NCBI GenBank assembly: GCA_963576735.1
Contig: OY755177.1
Span: forward strand, 12,152,001 to 12,216,000
Reading direction: 5' to 3'
DNA: 64,000 bases
DNA from: Bedellia somnulentella
Taxonomy: Eukaryota > Arthropoda > Insecta > Lepidoptera > Bedelliidae
In this document: positions 1 to 21,874 of the stretch, in pieces
How positions within the stretch are numbered: position 1 is the first letter of the stretch
Layout of the letters: every line of letters starts with the position of its first letter
Program-made: the position numbers and the translations under genes
Notes under the pieces: model-generated
What the model was told of the DNA's origin: nothing
Databases searched by the model: none
What the model saw: the letters and a program-made list of their open reading frames with translations, nothing else

Positions 1-120
1 GAATGGTAATATGGTAAGATTTTTGAAGATAAATACTATGATGGAGAGCAAAGCTTTTCTATGCATATTTAGGCTTTGAAAAATTATTTGCGACACTCAA
101 TATTAATATGTATGTACGTA

Positions 121-252
121 TGTGAAAGATTGATGGATCTAAACGAAGCTAGAGAGGTTTGTCAGGATCGTACGAAGTGGCGATCAATAGTCTCTGCCTA
201 CCCCAATGGGAACTAATGGCGTGAGTATACGTATGTATGTATGTAATATTAA
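121..252 (+). repeat. LINE 3' tail fragment
   Basis: This fragment matches the C-terminal coding end of the LINE at 48905-50330 (residues NEAREVCQDRTKWRSIVSAY followed by PNGN and stop). It then runs into GTGAGTATACGTATGTATGT. It is 5'-truncated and keeps only the last ~40 codons and the tail. Confidence 0.85.
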
Positions 253-498
253 TATCTTATACGCAAGTACAAGTCGGCCTTTGGCTTATTATTGCTATGG
301 TTAGTTGTCAAAATCATAGAAATTTTGGAAGTCAAATACGGAAATAGGCGATAACAAAATGACTTTAAGGTTCCAAAACCCTAAGTCAGCTCATACAATG
401 GCAACTGAAAAAATGAATTAGTGCTATTCAAAACCAATACAATATAGCTAAACATATCAAATAGTTGTTAATTCCTTCCTTCTTGCATATTCCTTTAG

Positions 499-10040
<9,542 letters not shown>

Positions 10041-10619
10041 TTATGGATGCGTTTTATAGAATATTAATCTTGAATTATATTAAAAAAAATATTTTTTAAT
10101 AATATGAGATCATTATACTTGTTTTATTTATTTTTTGACAATAAATCCAACTCCTTACAAATATACTATATCGAATCTATATATATACTGAATCAAAAAA
10201 GGCTGAAAAATAGACTGGGCCCTGTATAAATCTATAAAGGAAATCATACACACACGATTCGTCCGAGTATTAACTCTAGGTTTTAGTATTCAATTGATCT
10301 ATAATCAATTAAAGGAAAGTTAGAGCTTCAGGACTAACGTTCTTTAGCAATTGAAAGAGAAACGATTAAATGAAATCGAATGTGTTTGGGCCCTCATTAG
10401 CAAGCTTAAAGTATAGAGGACTATTATGGAGGTCTTAGGTTCGAAGTTCTAACGGATCTGATAAAAATAGATGCATTTTAATAGTGGGTGTTACTAAAAG
10501 TTGTCTAAAATACGTCATAGTCACTATCCTATACCACAAGTCAGTCATATTCTTTGTTGATCTTTAACTAATTTTCTTTAACGATATCACAATGAAATCA
10601 AAAAGACAAACGTAAAAAA
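10041..10619. other. Allantoicase 3' flank
   Basis: The 3' UTR presumably lies here. GACAATAAATCC near 10138, about 100 bp after the stop, offers an AATAAA polyadenylation signal. Nothing else is recognised. Confidence 0.5.
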
Positions 10620-10805
10620 CATACATACATATACTCACGTCTATAAATCCCTGGAAGGGATAGCCAGAGCTTCGGAACAAAAATTTCCTCAGCCTGTTTT
10701 GGAAGTTAAGGGGGAAGCCTCCAACCGCATCACCCAAAAATCAGTTAAGAAGCCCCAATACCCTTAGCCGCCTCTCACGAACACCCACGAAACGAAATGG
10801 GGTAG
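10620..10805 (-). mobile_element. Family B SINE-like element (minus)
   Basis: Reverse copy: CATACATACATATACTCACG, TATAAATCCCTGGAAGGGA, AACCGCATCACCCAAAAATC, CCTTAGCCGCCTCTCACGA and GAAATGGGGTAGTGCTTTTC. The end next to 10805 is truncated. Confidence 0.8.
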
Positions 10806-10812
10806 TGCTTTT

Positions 10813-11211
10813 CTAATAGACAGCAAACGTTACGTAACAGAACTTAGCCAAACAAAGCACACTTAGCAAACTAACAAAAATTTTCCAACAATTACAACCA
10901 AACACTAAACAACATCTCCAAAACCACTTAACCATACTCGTACAATTCCCGTAGTCCGCACAGCAAACAATTCGCCATAAAATAGTTATTAAATAAATCA
11001 AAGCGGTAAAAACAAAATGTGCAATAACAAAAGCTTCGAAGGTTCTGTTATCGGCGTTCGCTTGTGTGAGTATTGGACGTGGATACAGTGGAACGGAGCC
11101 AGCAGCTTGCGATTCTACGCTATCTTTTATTGTTATTAGCGTTTTTATTACGCTAAGGTGAAATAAAAATGTATCTAATGAATCTTCAGTTTTCGTTGAT
11201 GCAGTAAACAT
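10813..11211 (-). CDS. Unassigned ORF, hydrophobic, 132 codons
   Basis: A 132-codon ATG-to-stop frame, unusually long for this AT-rich non-coding DNA. Residues ~60-85 (FEAFVIAHFVFTALIYLITI) and the C-terminal stretch (WRCCLVFGCNCWKIFVSLLS) look membrane-spanning and cysteine-rich. I do not recognise it. It has no visible promoter, splice partner or polyadenylation signal. It may be a chance ORF or an exon of an unrecognised membrane protein. Confidence 0.2.
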   Translation of the reverse strand: MFTASTKTEDSLDTFLFHLSVIKTLITIKDSVESQAAGSVPLYPRPILTQANADNRTFEAFVIAHFVFTALIYLITILWRIVCCADYGNCTSMVKWFWRCCLVFGCNCWKIFVSLLSVLCLAKFCYVTFAVY

Positions 11212-11219
11212 TTGTTTTA

Positions 11220-12079
11220 TCGCGAAGGTGTTGCGAGGTGTAATTAAGAGGATGGAAAAGCATTCAAGATGGAGATGGAGAATTTAATCATCCAGAAAAT
11301 TTCAGTGAGCCTTAGTTACCAACAAGATAAGCCAGAGCTTCGAAAATCAACGTTTCCCAACTTTAGGGTGTTGAAGAATACGGCGAATCCATTTTTGGCG
11401 ATGTGTTTTTGCATCACTTTAAAAATATAGTTCCCTTAGTTGCCAGGTGCATTCCCCATGGAAATAATATAAAACATAATGATCTGCGTAACTAAATAAA
11501 AAAAAAATATAGATTAAAAAATAAAAACTAATATAGAATAAACATCTGTATATATTTTGTTAATTTTTGTTACCTGCATAACTTTAATGAATGTCGTATG
11601 ATTAGAATGCTAGCTTGCTAGTGTCTGATGCTCATTGGTTAACCTTCTAAACTTAATGTCCTTATTACCCAACAATAACATAACAATAACATGATCTTTA
11701 ATAAGCGTACAATTCGAGTGATTTTTTATTTTCTTATTTACTATAAAATTTCTTTTAACACCTCAAAAATCTTGCTCAAGATAAAACGCTATCCCTAAAT
11801 TAAACAGTTATTCCCTTGCCCATTTTAATGACCTAGCTACATGATAGATTCCTCAGATAAGTGACTAAACAATATTGCTTGAACATTTGGGTAGGCCGTA
11901 AATTTATTAGGGCAGATTATATCGGCACAGCAGTAAACTTGCGTAGCAGCTAATAGAATATAAATAAAATTCAGACAACCCGAGAAGCATACTCAATAGA
12001 AGATAATTAATTTTACTACCATGTATAAAAGAACAGATTGGAAACCATTTTATTGCACATCTAATTTATATATTTATGA
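11220..12079. other. Intergenic, nothing recognised
   Basis: AT-rich sequence with no repeat family, RNA gene or convincing exon. Confidence 0.6.
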
Positions 12080-12165
12080 CATAAGTTGCCATTGGAGTAG
12101 GCAGAGACGATCAATCGCTACTTGGTACGATACGATCCTAGCAAACCTCTCGAACTCCGTTTATA
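12080..12165 (-). repeat. LINE tail fragment (minus)
   Basis: GCCATTGGAGTAGGCAGAGA, CGATCAATCGCTACTTGGTA and GCAAACCTCTCGAACTCCG match the antisense of the LINE 3' coding end. Confidence 0.65.
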
Positions 12166-12729
12166 TTCATACATCCAAATAACAGAAATAACATTAATGA
12201 ATAGAAAAACAATTCACACATTATATACCGTTTTGTAAATTATTTATACCTTATTTTTCCGATCGCTATAAAACAAGAAAATTCAAATTGTTATTAAGCG
12301 ATCTGTTATGCAGGAACCTTTAAAGCTACGTGTTTGTGCCACTGTTGTAAATTCAAACATGTTTAGCATAATCTGTATGCAATGGAGTTGTTAGTTTATG
12401 CAATGTTTGAGCTACATGCAAGTAATCGAAGATATACGTCGCCAGGCATTCTATTTGTCCAGGTCCCGACTAAGATTATGTAAGCGAATTATCCGTAGAA
12501 TAAACAAGCATTGTCTAAATCCAAACAATAATGTAGTCCTAGAGGGTTTTACCAATTGATATCCAACTAAAAGAGTGGTAAAACATAATATATATAATCG
12601 CGCCATTAGTTCTCATTTGGGTAGACAGGCACTGTCGATCGGCACTTTTTAGGATGGAATTGAAAATTCCTTAGTTCACATTTAAAATACCTATACAAAA
12701 AATATAATGTTGTTAACTAAAAGTTTTTT

Positions 12730-12970
12730 GCTGTGTAGTGTCGGCTTAGAATAGCACTACCCCGTTTCTACCGATGGGTGTACGTAAGAGGCGACTAACG
12801 GTATTGGGGCTTTTAAGGGATTTTTGGGCGATGCGGTTGGAGACCCATCACTTTTACTTTTACCATCTTTTCCCCACTCACATTTCCAAAAGTGGCTGAG
12901 GAATTTCTAATTCCTTAGCTCTGGCTACCCCTTCTAGGGATTTATAGCCGTGAGTATATGTTATGTTATG
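12730..12970 (+). mobile_element. Family B SINE-like element, full length
   Basis: GCTGTGTAGTGTCGGCTTAG through GGTGTACGTAAGAGGCGACT, GGGCGATGCGGTTGGAGACC, AAGTGGCTGAGGAATTTCTA and GATTTATAGCCGTGAGTATA. It belongs to the subtype with GTGTACGTAAGAGG, as at 21436, 41641 and 62143. Confidence 0.88.
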
Positions 12971-13374
12971 TTTTTCTCAAATTCTCTCAAACTCGACCAA
13001 CACTCCGTATATATCTAAAAGAGTGGCAGAGGTAGTGAAACTTCCGTCACATGACAACAAGTTCATGCACTGCCAAATAGGCTTTTCAGTAATCGACTAA
13101 CTTGACATGAAGCTGTGACAGTCACCTAAATTCTTCGCTATATTCATTTTTTATATGTGGGTAGACTATTCAATTTTTAACTTCTGGCACTGATTAATCT
13201 TATTTAAACACGTCGTTTTTCTTGGTAAATAAAAGTAACATAGTAACGTGTACTCACACGATATAAAAGAAAAATCAATTCACAAAAAAAGTTTCTTAAT
13301 ACTATCGCAGAGTTAGGAATGTTAAGTTGTAACAGTACAAGGGTTTCTTATTGTGTCTGGTTCCTCAACTAGAG

Positions 13375-13620
13375 ACTATTATAAGGCAGGTCTGTCGCTT
13401 TATTGGTTAGCAAAGCGGGTTTCCTCACATTTTTTTTCCGATAACCTATTTTAACTACGACAAATTAACAATACATTTGACTTTAGAAAAGTCACATCTG
13501 ACATGATTTTACTCCCGACTCGTGATTTGAACCCACGACTATCCCCTTGGTGCCAGATGGCAAACAAGATATGATGATGGAGTCGAGAAGTGGTATTCTC
13601 CACTGAGCTATCACGGTTGT
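13375..13620 (-). repeat. tRNA-derived SINE, degenerate (minus)
   Basis: AAGCGGGTTTCCTCACA, CGACAAATTAACAATACA, ACTTTAGAAAAGTCACATC, CGTGATTTGAACCCACGA and CTGAGCTATCACGGTTG follow the minus-strand SINE order. The tRNA-like head is more complete than the body. Confidence 0.65.
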
Positions 13621-13639
13621 TAACTTCATGTATTAAAAT

Positions 13640-14695
13640 ACAAATACACACTAAACTTATCTTTTAAGTAAATCCAAATCTTTATTCAAATTTTTTTACT
13701 ACTTATAAGCAACTCATAATATCCATTCAGAAATCCAAAATACCTATGTAACATCGTGAAATCCTTTGATACGAACGAGCTTCAAGAAATTACCGGATCG
13801 ATGAATCGAAAGGGTGCGTTCCATAGTAATATTTCTTTTATGAAGAGCGTCACGTAGACTTCAGAAGATTCTCAGGTTCAGCACGATTGCCATCAAAGAC
13901 ATTTTCACGAAACTGCTCTCCAACTAATATTGCTAATATTACACTTATTCACTTTATTGAGATTTACTGAGTTCTGTAGTAGTTGTTTACGTGTATGGCA
14001 TATTAAACAAGATATTGGAATACATTTATATTTATTCAGAATGAAATATCGTTAATTTATTTGTTTGCGTTGTATTGCTAGTACATGGTTATACTATCAA
14101 TTTGCTATTAACACTTAACCATTACAAATTGATTACTATACCATTTCTTTATACATATTTCAGAATTAGAAATTTTACTGATACTTTTAGAAGTTACTGG
14201 TAAAAAGATTTTAAAACGAAGGATGGTTCGTGTTGAGCTTCCAGCCATAACGCCTATGGCAAAAATGTGCTAGTGCTTTTCTAAGCTGACAATACTCAAC
14301 AATTCCTATATACTTTAACATTATGTCAAGAGAAGTCCTAATAATACGTTTTAAATCTTTCATTGCACAGATAAACACACAATGCAAGGAATCAAGTAAA
14401 TAATAAAAAGAATTAATTACAATCTATTTATCTTTTAACCAATAATGGCTTTAATTAAACTTTAAATTTAATGGCGCTCGTTTCAGATTCATAAGATTAC
14501 ACCATCATATAAATCTAAAGTAAAACAAAATTGTACGCCAAATACTCCAGTACCAAATACTCACAAATATTTGAATACACAAATAGAGAGACAAAACTAA
14601 GCACAAATAGAAGCAAAAACAACAGATCAAAGCGAGTCTCCGCTATCAGAACTGTTTATATTCAAATGCAACAATTGACGGCACACCGACTTGCA
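13640..14695. other. Intergenic, nothing recognised
   Basis: AT-rich, no ORF of note and no repeat family recognised. Confidence 0.55.
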
Positions 14696-14699
14696 TCTA

Positions 14700-14932
14700 T
14701 AGAGTGAGCACTATAAATTTCTGTTTGCTACAATAGTTACAGACATCGCACCTGGGAACTGTCTTAGTCGAGACTTCCTTTCCTAGTTCGCCGTCTCTCG
14801 GTTGCTTGCTCAAGACAAATTGAACATCACTACTAAGCTACCAAACTAATCTGTTAGACAATCACTGGGGTTCTATCAATTTTCTTCATTACGCTCTGCG
14901 CTGTTTTTAAAGCTCTGGAGTATTCAATTCAA
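14700..14932 (+). promoter_or_regulatory. Possible TATA promoter and first-exon-like segment
   Basis: CACTATAAATTTCTG near 14709 resembles a TATA box. About 30-60 bp downstream the sequence is less AT-rich, and near 14932 TTCAATTCAAG|GTATCA could be a splice donor. A frame through TCAATTTTCTTCATTACGCT reads as hydrophobic residues like a signal peptide but lacks an ATG. I could not link it to downstream exons. It may be a 5'-UTR exon or chance. Confidence 0.15.
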
Positions 14933-15016
14933 GGTATCACTATGAGGAAAATGTGTTGAGAATTTAAACTTTTATAGTTGAAATAAATTGAAGTATTATT
15001 GTGAATAGTAAAACTG

Positions 15017-15088
15017 TTACTATTCATTTGAGATTTCAGTTAAATAGGTGATTTACTATTCATTTGAGATTTCAGTTAAAAAGGTGAT
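15017..15088 (+). repeat. Direct tandem duplication, 2 x 36 bp
   Basis: TTACTATTCATTTGAGATTT followed by CAGTTAAATAGGTGAT occurs twice back to back. The second unit differs only at TTAAAAAGG for TTAAATAGG. No gene contains it. Confidence 0.9.
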
Positions 15089-15089
15089 A

Positions 15090-16335
15090 TAGCTTATTCC
15101 CATGTTCACTATTATGGACAATGTTTTAGTTGAGACACTCAATAATATTTGTAGCCGATGAATGCCTTGTTTTGTAGGTCTGAATAATTCTACTGAAGTG
15201 GGTACATAACATGATGACAATCTTAACTTAAACTTTTCAATAGTTTCATAATGGTGGATCTTACTTTGCCTTCACCTATAATTATTACAAAATTTTTGTT
15301 ACAACATAAAATCACGTTCATTGTACAGAATATAGACATGTAAAACCTCATATTACCAAAATATTGACTTTTTCTTTTTCATTACGCGATACTGTTTTTT
15401 TTTTCATTTTCTTTATCACCAAAAGAAAGATTGTATTCAAACAAATACGAAATGATTAGTTTGATGTAGTGAAAAAGAAACGAAAGTATTTATTCCCTTT
15501 ATTCAAGCATTTTCTTTCATAAATTATAAATTTCAGCAAAGTTATCAATATTAATTATAAATTGGATTCAAATTAAATTGAATTTTTTCAGCATGATTTG
15601 CACCTTCGTACTTTATTTAAGTTGACAATGACAGCCATAGCACAGACATGGTACACATAAGAAAACTAAGGAAATATTAGACATATGTTTCTTTTCGCTT
15701 TATCATCAATTTATCTAGTACAAAAAGTGAGATAAAGTAGTCGTATGCCATATGTAAGCAATTAGTCATAACAGCTATATTACTGCAGTGATTAATTTTC
15801 CTGACTTGCATCATAATCTATTCTAATGATCGGTGCAGGGGTCTTAACATAATGCAGATCAGATATATACTTAAGATATTTTCGATAAACGAGGGCATCT
15901 ATAGTAGTTCCTATAGAATTAGTTAACAACTTACTGTAACAAACTTCTTTACATAGCATATATAACAAATGACTAAAATCTTAGTTTCATCTAAAACGAA
16001 ATATCTTATTACTCACGTAATTTAAACAAGAAATTGAGTTGTTTAATATTCATTCGCTGCAATTGTGACACCCCATTGCCGGATGGGTAGAAGCGAGCTG
16101 CATCCAAATATTCCCAATAACGTAACAGACACCCAACGCTGAAATGCAGTCGCATCGCTGTCCCTGATTTTACCGCTCTCGTCAGCTACGCTTTCGTTCA
16201 CAACTGTACTGACTGTGTTAATATTTCTGATGCTAGAAATGTTTTTAGATATTTCTGAAAGAGAGGGTTTTGATATATTTTCTATATATGGAAGGTTGGA
16301 GAACATTATTTTTATAAACCAATTATCGAATTTGT
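15090..16335. other. Intergenic, nothing recognised
   Basis: AT-rich. A minus-strand 87-codon frame at 16043-16306 has no splice or family support, so I do not call it. Confidence 0.5.
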
Positions 16336-16337
16336 TA

Positions 16338-16622
16338 AACCGTGATAGTTCTGTTGGTAGAACACCCGCCTATCACGCGGAGAAACGTGGGTATGTTATA
16401 CATACTCACGGCCATAAATCCCAAAAAGGGGTAGCCAGAGCTTTAGAGCTGGAAACTCCTCAGCCACATTTGAAAGTTGATAGGGGACAAGATGGTAGAA
16501 ATACAGTATCGTTGGTGATGGGTTCCCAACGGCATCGCCCAAAACCACTAAATAAGCCCCATAGCCTTAGTCGCCTCTTACAACACCCGTGGGTATAAAG
16601 GACATTCTAAGCCGGCACTACA
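16338..16622. mobile_element. tRNA-like SINE head joined to a minus-strand family B copy
   Basis: 16338-16392 is a plus-strand tRNA-like head (CCGTGATAGTTCTGTTGGTA, CACCCGCCTATCACGCGGAG). At 16393 it passes directly into a minus-strand family B element: ATACATACTCACGGCCATAA, AACGGCATCGCCCAAAACCA, CCTTAGTCGCCTCTTACAAC, CATTCTAAGCCGGCACTACA. Family B appears to have inserted in the SINE head. Confidence 0.75.
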
Positions 16623-16624
16623 CA

Positions 16625-17244
16625 GCATTTTTTACAAGTATTTTGGAAACAGTTATGACATGTGCAATAAATCATTACATCTGTGTGTCAATTATCGTTT
16701 TTATACCAGCAAAACTATTATAATGGACCAGTTCATAATTACGCTCAAAAGTTATATGAAGTTAATTGTAGCCAACAAAACAGTGTCTATTTATTAACTG
16801 GCTAAGTTGGGAGTAGTGCAGTGCAAGCACGACCTTAAGCAAACTTAATGCCTTCAATTGTAAACAAGTTAGTTGTTTCTACGCTTAACTGTGCACATAA
16901 ATCAAAACTTGGACTTCCTTACGCCAAATGGTTCTAGACTAGTTATGTTTGCATATTGGCAAAGCCGTTTCACCTGAGCTGCCACTTCTTTGCTGTCACA
17001 ACTTTCGTAGGTAATTATTTTTATACCAACCTTCTTGCGCTGAGCGATGTACTCGCTTGAAAAAGATTTATGAAGAGTAATAGTTTGTTATTTTGCGTCT
17101 AGTACGCTGGTAGAATGCATTTAGGCATTAAAACTTATTTCAGTGAACATTGAAGACTTAAAACTTAACGCATTGGTTGAGGTGTTAGTTACTTTGAAGA
17201 TATTTGCGTCATTGAGGTTAACCACTGAAGATAGATTGGAATCA
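16625..17244. other. Intergenic, nothing recognised
   Basis: No repeat family or exon recognised. Confidence 0.5.
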
Positions 17245-17435
17245 AAAAATAATGTTCTAAGAGGCAGGTGGCCAAAGTGTGAAAAATAATTTAGATCATG
17301 TATGATTTTTTTTATAATATGGACGAAGCTCTACATATTATTTGCTTGGTTCGTATAGGAGGGTGACGATGTATATATAGTCTCTAATTTCCCAATGGAA
17401 ACTATCAGCTATAGTATATGTATATACATATCAAA
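17245..17435 (+). repeat. LINE tail, degenerate
   Basis: GTGGCCAAAGTGTGAAAAAT, TTAGATCATGTATGA, GGACGAAGCTCTACA and GTCTCTAATTTCCCAATGG, ending in TATATGTATATAC, follow the LINE 3' end with many changes. Confidence 0.55.
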
Positions 17436-19265
17436 TGTGAATTCACGTAAATTAGTCGCCCTAGATATCTCAAAGTTAATCCTGAAAATTCATCCAAACA
17501 TAAATCAAAACTTTGAATATGTACTTATTTAAATAAATTATGTTACTTACTGTGCATTCGCATGTCTAATTTTCATCACTCCTATTGTCAAAGAAAAACA
17601 AAAGATTTTTACAAAGGTACCAAAACGCATTTATAACATAAAAATGTAACATGTAAATATTATAAAATATTGGTTTTAAAAGCAACGGACCGTAAAACCG
17701 AAGATAATTTTACCAACGCGAACCAAGGGATATTGCGTTTCGAATTTATACCGAGAAAATACTCGTATGCCTTTACGTTTTGATTTTTGATTTCGAATAT
17801 ATAAAAACAACTTCTTCGAATATATAAAGACAATATTTAAAATAGGACACTATTTGGAATTGTTAATTACACGAAACCAAAAAAATACATAATATTTTTC
17901 ACATGAATGTGTTTAAGTTTTATTTCAACTTAACAGTTATATATTTTTAGGGTTTTGTAGCTTAATCCATGCAACCCTTATAGACCACAAATAGCGAAGT
18001 GAAATTTGCTTTAAAACTTTTGTTTAACAAAAATGATGAAAGTATTTAAAATAATATTTTCCTAACATTTACTTTCTCTTCCTACACAAACTAATACTAA
18101 AAAGCACTTCACTAGCGTGTCAATCTAAATTTTTACGATGAATTTTTATTAGTGTTTCTGTTAGAGACAGTTACATACTACATTCATTTAAGATAAGATA
18201 AGATAAAAATACTTTATTGAGTAGATAAAGCCTAATACATGTGAGAGACCACTATTCGTACATATATAAGAAATATATAGTGTCGGTTCGTACTGAGTGA
18301 GGCTATTAGTTTACACATATTTATTTATCTCTAGCACCTTAATTATAATAGACCTAGATCGGTGCTATAGGTACTAAATAATAATTACAAAGTGACAAAT
18401 TGCCAATATGGATCGAATAACAGAGTACATGAAATCAGCTTGGTCAGCTCTATAAGATGAGCGTGAAAAGGCTTAACATATGTTAACCATACACTTACTT
18501 ATATTTCCACTATTGCAAAACCTCAATGTAGATGTAGCGGCCTACTCATAAAGCATACACGACGACATATTCAAGCAGAATATGAAAAGCACCTCAATTT
18601 ACTTACGATGTTGTAATAAGCTTAGGTATTTCATGTTGCGAAAACTGAAACAAATACGGTATCGGAATATTTGCCATTCTCAACTGTGCGTCGAGTTATT
18701 TTAAAAGCAACCGTATAGCTTAAGAATAAAGTTCAATATTTCTGAACTCGTAAACTATCGCCGCCCGAATAATTTCCAATGTAGAGCGTAATGTGTACGG
18801 AAGCTCGCAACGTGTTTACCGAATTCTCATAAGCATAACGAACAAACATAGGATTATGGCAGTCTCCACTAGCGACCCGCTCTGGCTTTGCATGGATTAT
18901 TTGCACAAATAGGTATGTCACCACCCAGGAATTAGCTACATCTAAAATGGCAATTAACTTGGGAACTCGTTCAAATAAGTTTAGTAATAGCTGGTCCAAT
19001 GTACAATTGCATGCATAAAATTACGAATAATTATGTTTAAAAGATAGCCGAAGTAAAGTATCCAAACAGCACACAATTTGGGCACAGTTTAAATGGTCAC
19101 AAGTTAAGTGACCTTAGTATAGTTTGCGGTAAGTTGTTTCATAAGTTAATTAAATGTCCAATTTACAAACCCACAATAGTTTTTATAACTGGGTGGCGAC
19201 AATGATGCTGAGATTTAAGGTATTTCTCGTAAAAACAAACATTGATGGATGAAAATGACAGTAAC
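17436..19265. other. Intergenic, mostly unassigned
   Basis: Contains a GATAAGATAAGATAAAAATA simple repeat at ~18190, resembling the 3' tail of a retroposon. A minus-strand 88-codon frame at 18733-18999 has no supporting evidence. Otherwise nothing is recognised. Confidence 0.4.
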
Positions 19266-19271
19266 TGCAGT

Positions 19272-19336
19272 GTACTTACTTACTTACTTATACTCACGCC
19301 CATTGTTCCCATTGGGGTAGGCAGAGACTATCGAAC
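19272..19336 (-). repeat. LINE tail fragment (minus)
   Basis: TACTTACTTACTTATACTCA, CGCCCATTGTTCCCATTGGG and GTAGGCAGAGACTATCGA: only the last ~60 bp of the LINE is kept. Confidence 0.75.
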
Positions 19337-19489
19337 TGCAGTGTAATCAGTAATAAGCAAATTTAGGCTTAGCTCAGGATGTACATTTTTTAAAAATAAT
19401 CTTTTGGGACATGCAAAGGGTCATATCCTCACAGCACCATTAGAAGGGGAACGTGGAATTGCTGTCTAAAACATTGTGAGGCACGCGAC

Positions 19490-19640
19490 CTGGCAGAGTT
19501 GTAGGCCTGTGACAGTACATTCGTATAAAGCGGCGAGAGGCCTGTCTCTTATCCAATAATAGCACTTTTTAGTGTGGGTATAGAGTTGTTCTCTGAGCAC
19601 CAGATGAGAATATTGTCACTTTCAGAATTCAAATAATGAT
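19490..19640 (+). repeat. tRNA-derived SINE body fragment, degenerate
   Basis: GACAGTACATTCGTATAAAG, CGGCGAGAGGCCTGTC and TCTGAGCACCAGATGAGAAT match the plus-strand SINE body. Confidence 0.5.
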
Positions 19641-19757
19641 AAGTCAAAAAGGTGTTTTATTTTTTTGGATGAAGAATGTGTTATAAACTAAACATTAAGT
19701 ACAAATACATTGATACATAATTTTCTTGTCAAAACTAACAAAGTTACAGCCAATAAA

Positions 19758-20127
19758 CATATAAACATAAACGTTCACGCCGTTTATCCCCGAAGGGGTT
19801 GGCAGAGGTACCAATACTCCTGAACTCACATGGCAAGCGCCATCTAGTTTCCAGAGAAGGTACCCACGTTTTGCTTAGACAGTGTACTCACGTGATAGGG
19901 GGCAGGCCTATCGCCGTTTTGTACGAATACACTGTCATATGACTAAGTACAACTCAGCCATGTGGGTTTCCTCACGATGTTTTCCCTCACCGTTAGCAAC
20001 CATGATAAATTAACCACACATATGACTTTAGAAAAGACAAATTGGTGTAGGCCCGTCCCAGGATTGGAACTCACGCCCTTCTGTTTTTCGGGCGGGTGTT
20101 CTACCCACTGGACTATCATGTCGCATG
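19758..20127 (-). mobile_element. tRNA-derived SINE, full length, young
   Basis: Minus-strand copy flanked by a perfect 13-bp direct duplication TACAGCCAATAAA (19745-19757 and 20128-20140). It shares the head variant CCCACTGGACTATCATG and body variant TCACATGGCAAGCGCCATCT with the copies at 55814 and 59067, which it matches almost base for base. Confidence 0.93.
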
Positions 20128-20144
20128 TACAGCCAATAAAAGCT

Positions 20145-21430
20145 TAGTCAAATAGTCCACCCCGAATAGCACTCAACGCAAAAGTGCCCATTACACTTGC
20201 AGCATTCCCCCGCTGTATTGCGAGGGATATGCGTTGCACAAGGTACGACTCAGAAATCAAACTTTCAGAATTGTAAGGCGTAAAAGAGAAAGACAATTCA
20301 AAAAGAAAATGTATTTCAACTTTATATAAAATGTAATTTAACAGCGGTGGAGATTTTCACGTTTTTTTTTCAAGTTCTCCTTATCTTTATTTATATCAAA
20401 GCTTTTCAGCTATCAATTAAAAAGGCTTTATTTATACGAGTATTAATAAAACATCAATTTCTACTCAACATAAAACGTATAGAACCAAGCCATTGTCCAA
20501 CTTCTGTCCTAACAATAAATCGTCCCTTGCCAATAGTTCTAGAGCGCGACCGTCATCGATTTTGTTCTACAGTGACCGCAAATTGTGAAACTTTCTATTG
20601 TGTATCAGAAGGCAGCGAAGGTGTCCGATGCCCGTACTCGCCTTGGGCAGCGTGTGACATTCGACCATTCTATCAAACGACAAAGCAATAAAATATTTGG
20701 CGGAGTCTACCTTCATTGTTTGCGGGCCAGGAATACTGGCGGGAATGTTTTACGCGGGAAATTGTGTTCGCGAGATAAATAAGCCACCATATTAGGGAAG
20801 GAGCAATTGTTTTACTGTATCTTTTGTGTGATCTTATTTAAGTTATTATTATGAAATCTTTCTGTCTAACCTTTGGTTGTCCCGAAGTTTACTTATATTT
20901 TTTGCTGTCAGCATAGTTATAAATCCTCTTTGGGGTTAAGGTGAGTTGTAAAAAAGTTAATTTTAATATACATATGTACATTGACCGCATAGAAAAGTAC
21001 AATTTCGGGCCAGAATTTATTAGTTATTAAAAGATAATACTAACTAACTAAAGTCATTTAAAGATAATATGTGTATTAGGTTTTAACTATTTCAATCACC
21101 AACAAATCTAATGCTCTATAATAACTAGTTTCTTAATAAATATAAATAATAAAGTTGAACTATTTAACCATTTCCATCAATTATTATTACCGTGTGTACT
21201 CAGAGATTAAGAATCTAATTACACACGCCTGTTGCTTTAACGTAAATACATTTTACAATTTTATTTCATTCCTATAAAACTCGCACTGTGTTGTATATCC
21301 CCAGGTTGTAGCGCCACTAAATAGTTCTACTTAGCATTAGATATTTGTAACTACTGTTCGTAATATAAAAATAAATTAAATTAAAATCATTTATTTTCAG
21401 GAATATACCCCATATTAGAAAATTACCTAT
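20145..21430. other. Intergenic, unassigned
   Basis: 20480-20780 is somewhat richer in CG than its surroundings and has overlapping open frames. The longest lacks an ATG start. No protein family is recognised. Confidence 0.4.
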
Positions 21431-21435
21431 TAGTT

Positions 21436-21677
21436 GCTGTGTAGTGTCGGCTTAGAATAGCACTACCCCATTTCTTCCGGTGGGTGTACGTAAGAGGCGA
21501 CTAACGGACTTGGGGCTTTTTGGGCGATGCGGTTGGAGACCCATCACCAACAACCTTTATTCTACCATCTTTTCCACACTCAACTTCCAAAAGTGGCTGA
21601 GGAATTTCTAATTTCTCAGCTCTGGCTACCCCTTCTAGGGATTTATAGCCGTGAGTAAATGTATGTATGTATATGTA
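21436..21677 (+). mobile_element. Family B SINE-like element, full length
   Basis: From GCTGTGTAGTGTCGGCTTAG to GTGAGTAAATGTATGTATGT. It has a short internal deletion next to GGACTTGGGGC, where GATTTTT is missing compared with the copy at 12730. Confidence 0.88.
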
Positions 21678-21874
21678 GAAAATTACAGATGTGACATGAC
21701 ATCATTGCATATGGCCAATCTTGTCGTCATTTATAATTATGTGTCATAAACATAATAAATCATTTTTGTCATCAAAAAATAATAGGCTCATCTTGCTTAT
21801 GTATGTAAAGGGTATAAGTCAGGAAAAATATATAAAAAAAAGTGTAAAAGTGGATAAGGATGAGTATAAATCAT

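Noticed and set aside
16043..16306. 87-codon minus-strand frame
   Set aside because: No supporting similarity; part of a stretch with no other gene signals.
16338..16392. Possible tRNA gene
   Set aside because: A-box-like sequence is present but stems do not pair; it is a SINE head. The same applies to 1915-2010, 6310-6350 and 47592-47665.
18733..18999. 88-codon minus-strand frame
   Set aside because: No splice context or recognised domain; length is within chance for this DNA.
19962..20147. 61-63 codon frame repeated at 56030 and 59228
   Set aside because: It is the same stretch of the tRNA-derived SINE read in one frame; repetition reflects the SINE, not a gene family.
20347..20691. 114-codon plus-strand frame
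   Set aside because: It starts with GTG, not ATG, has low-complexity hydrophobic residues and no splice, promoter or family support.
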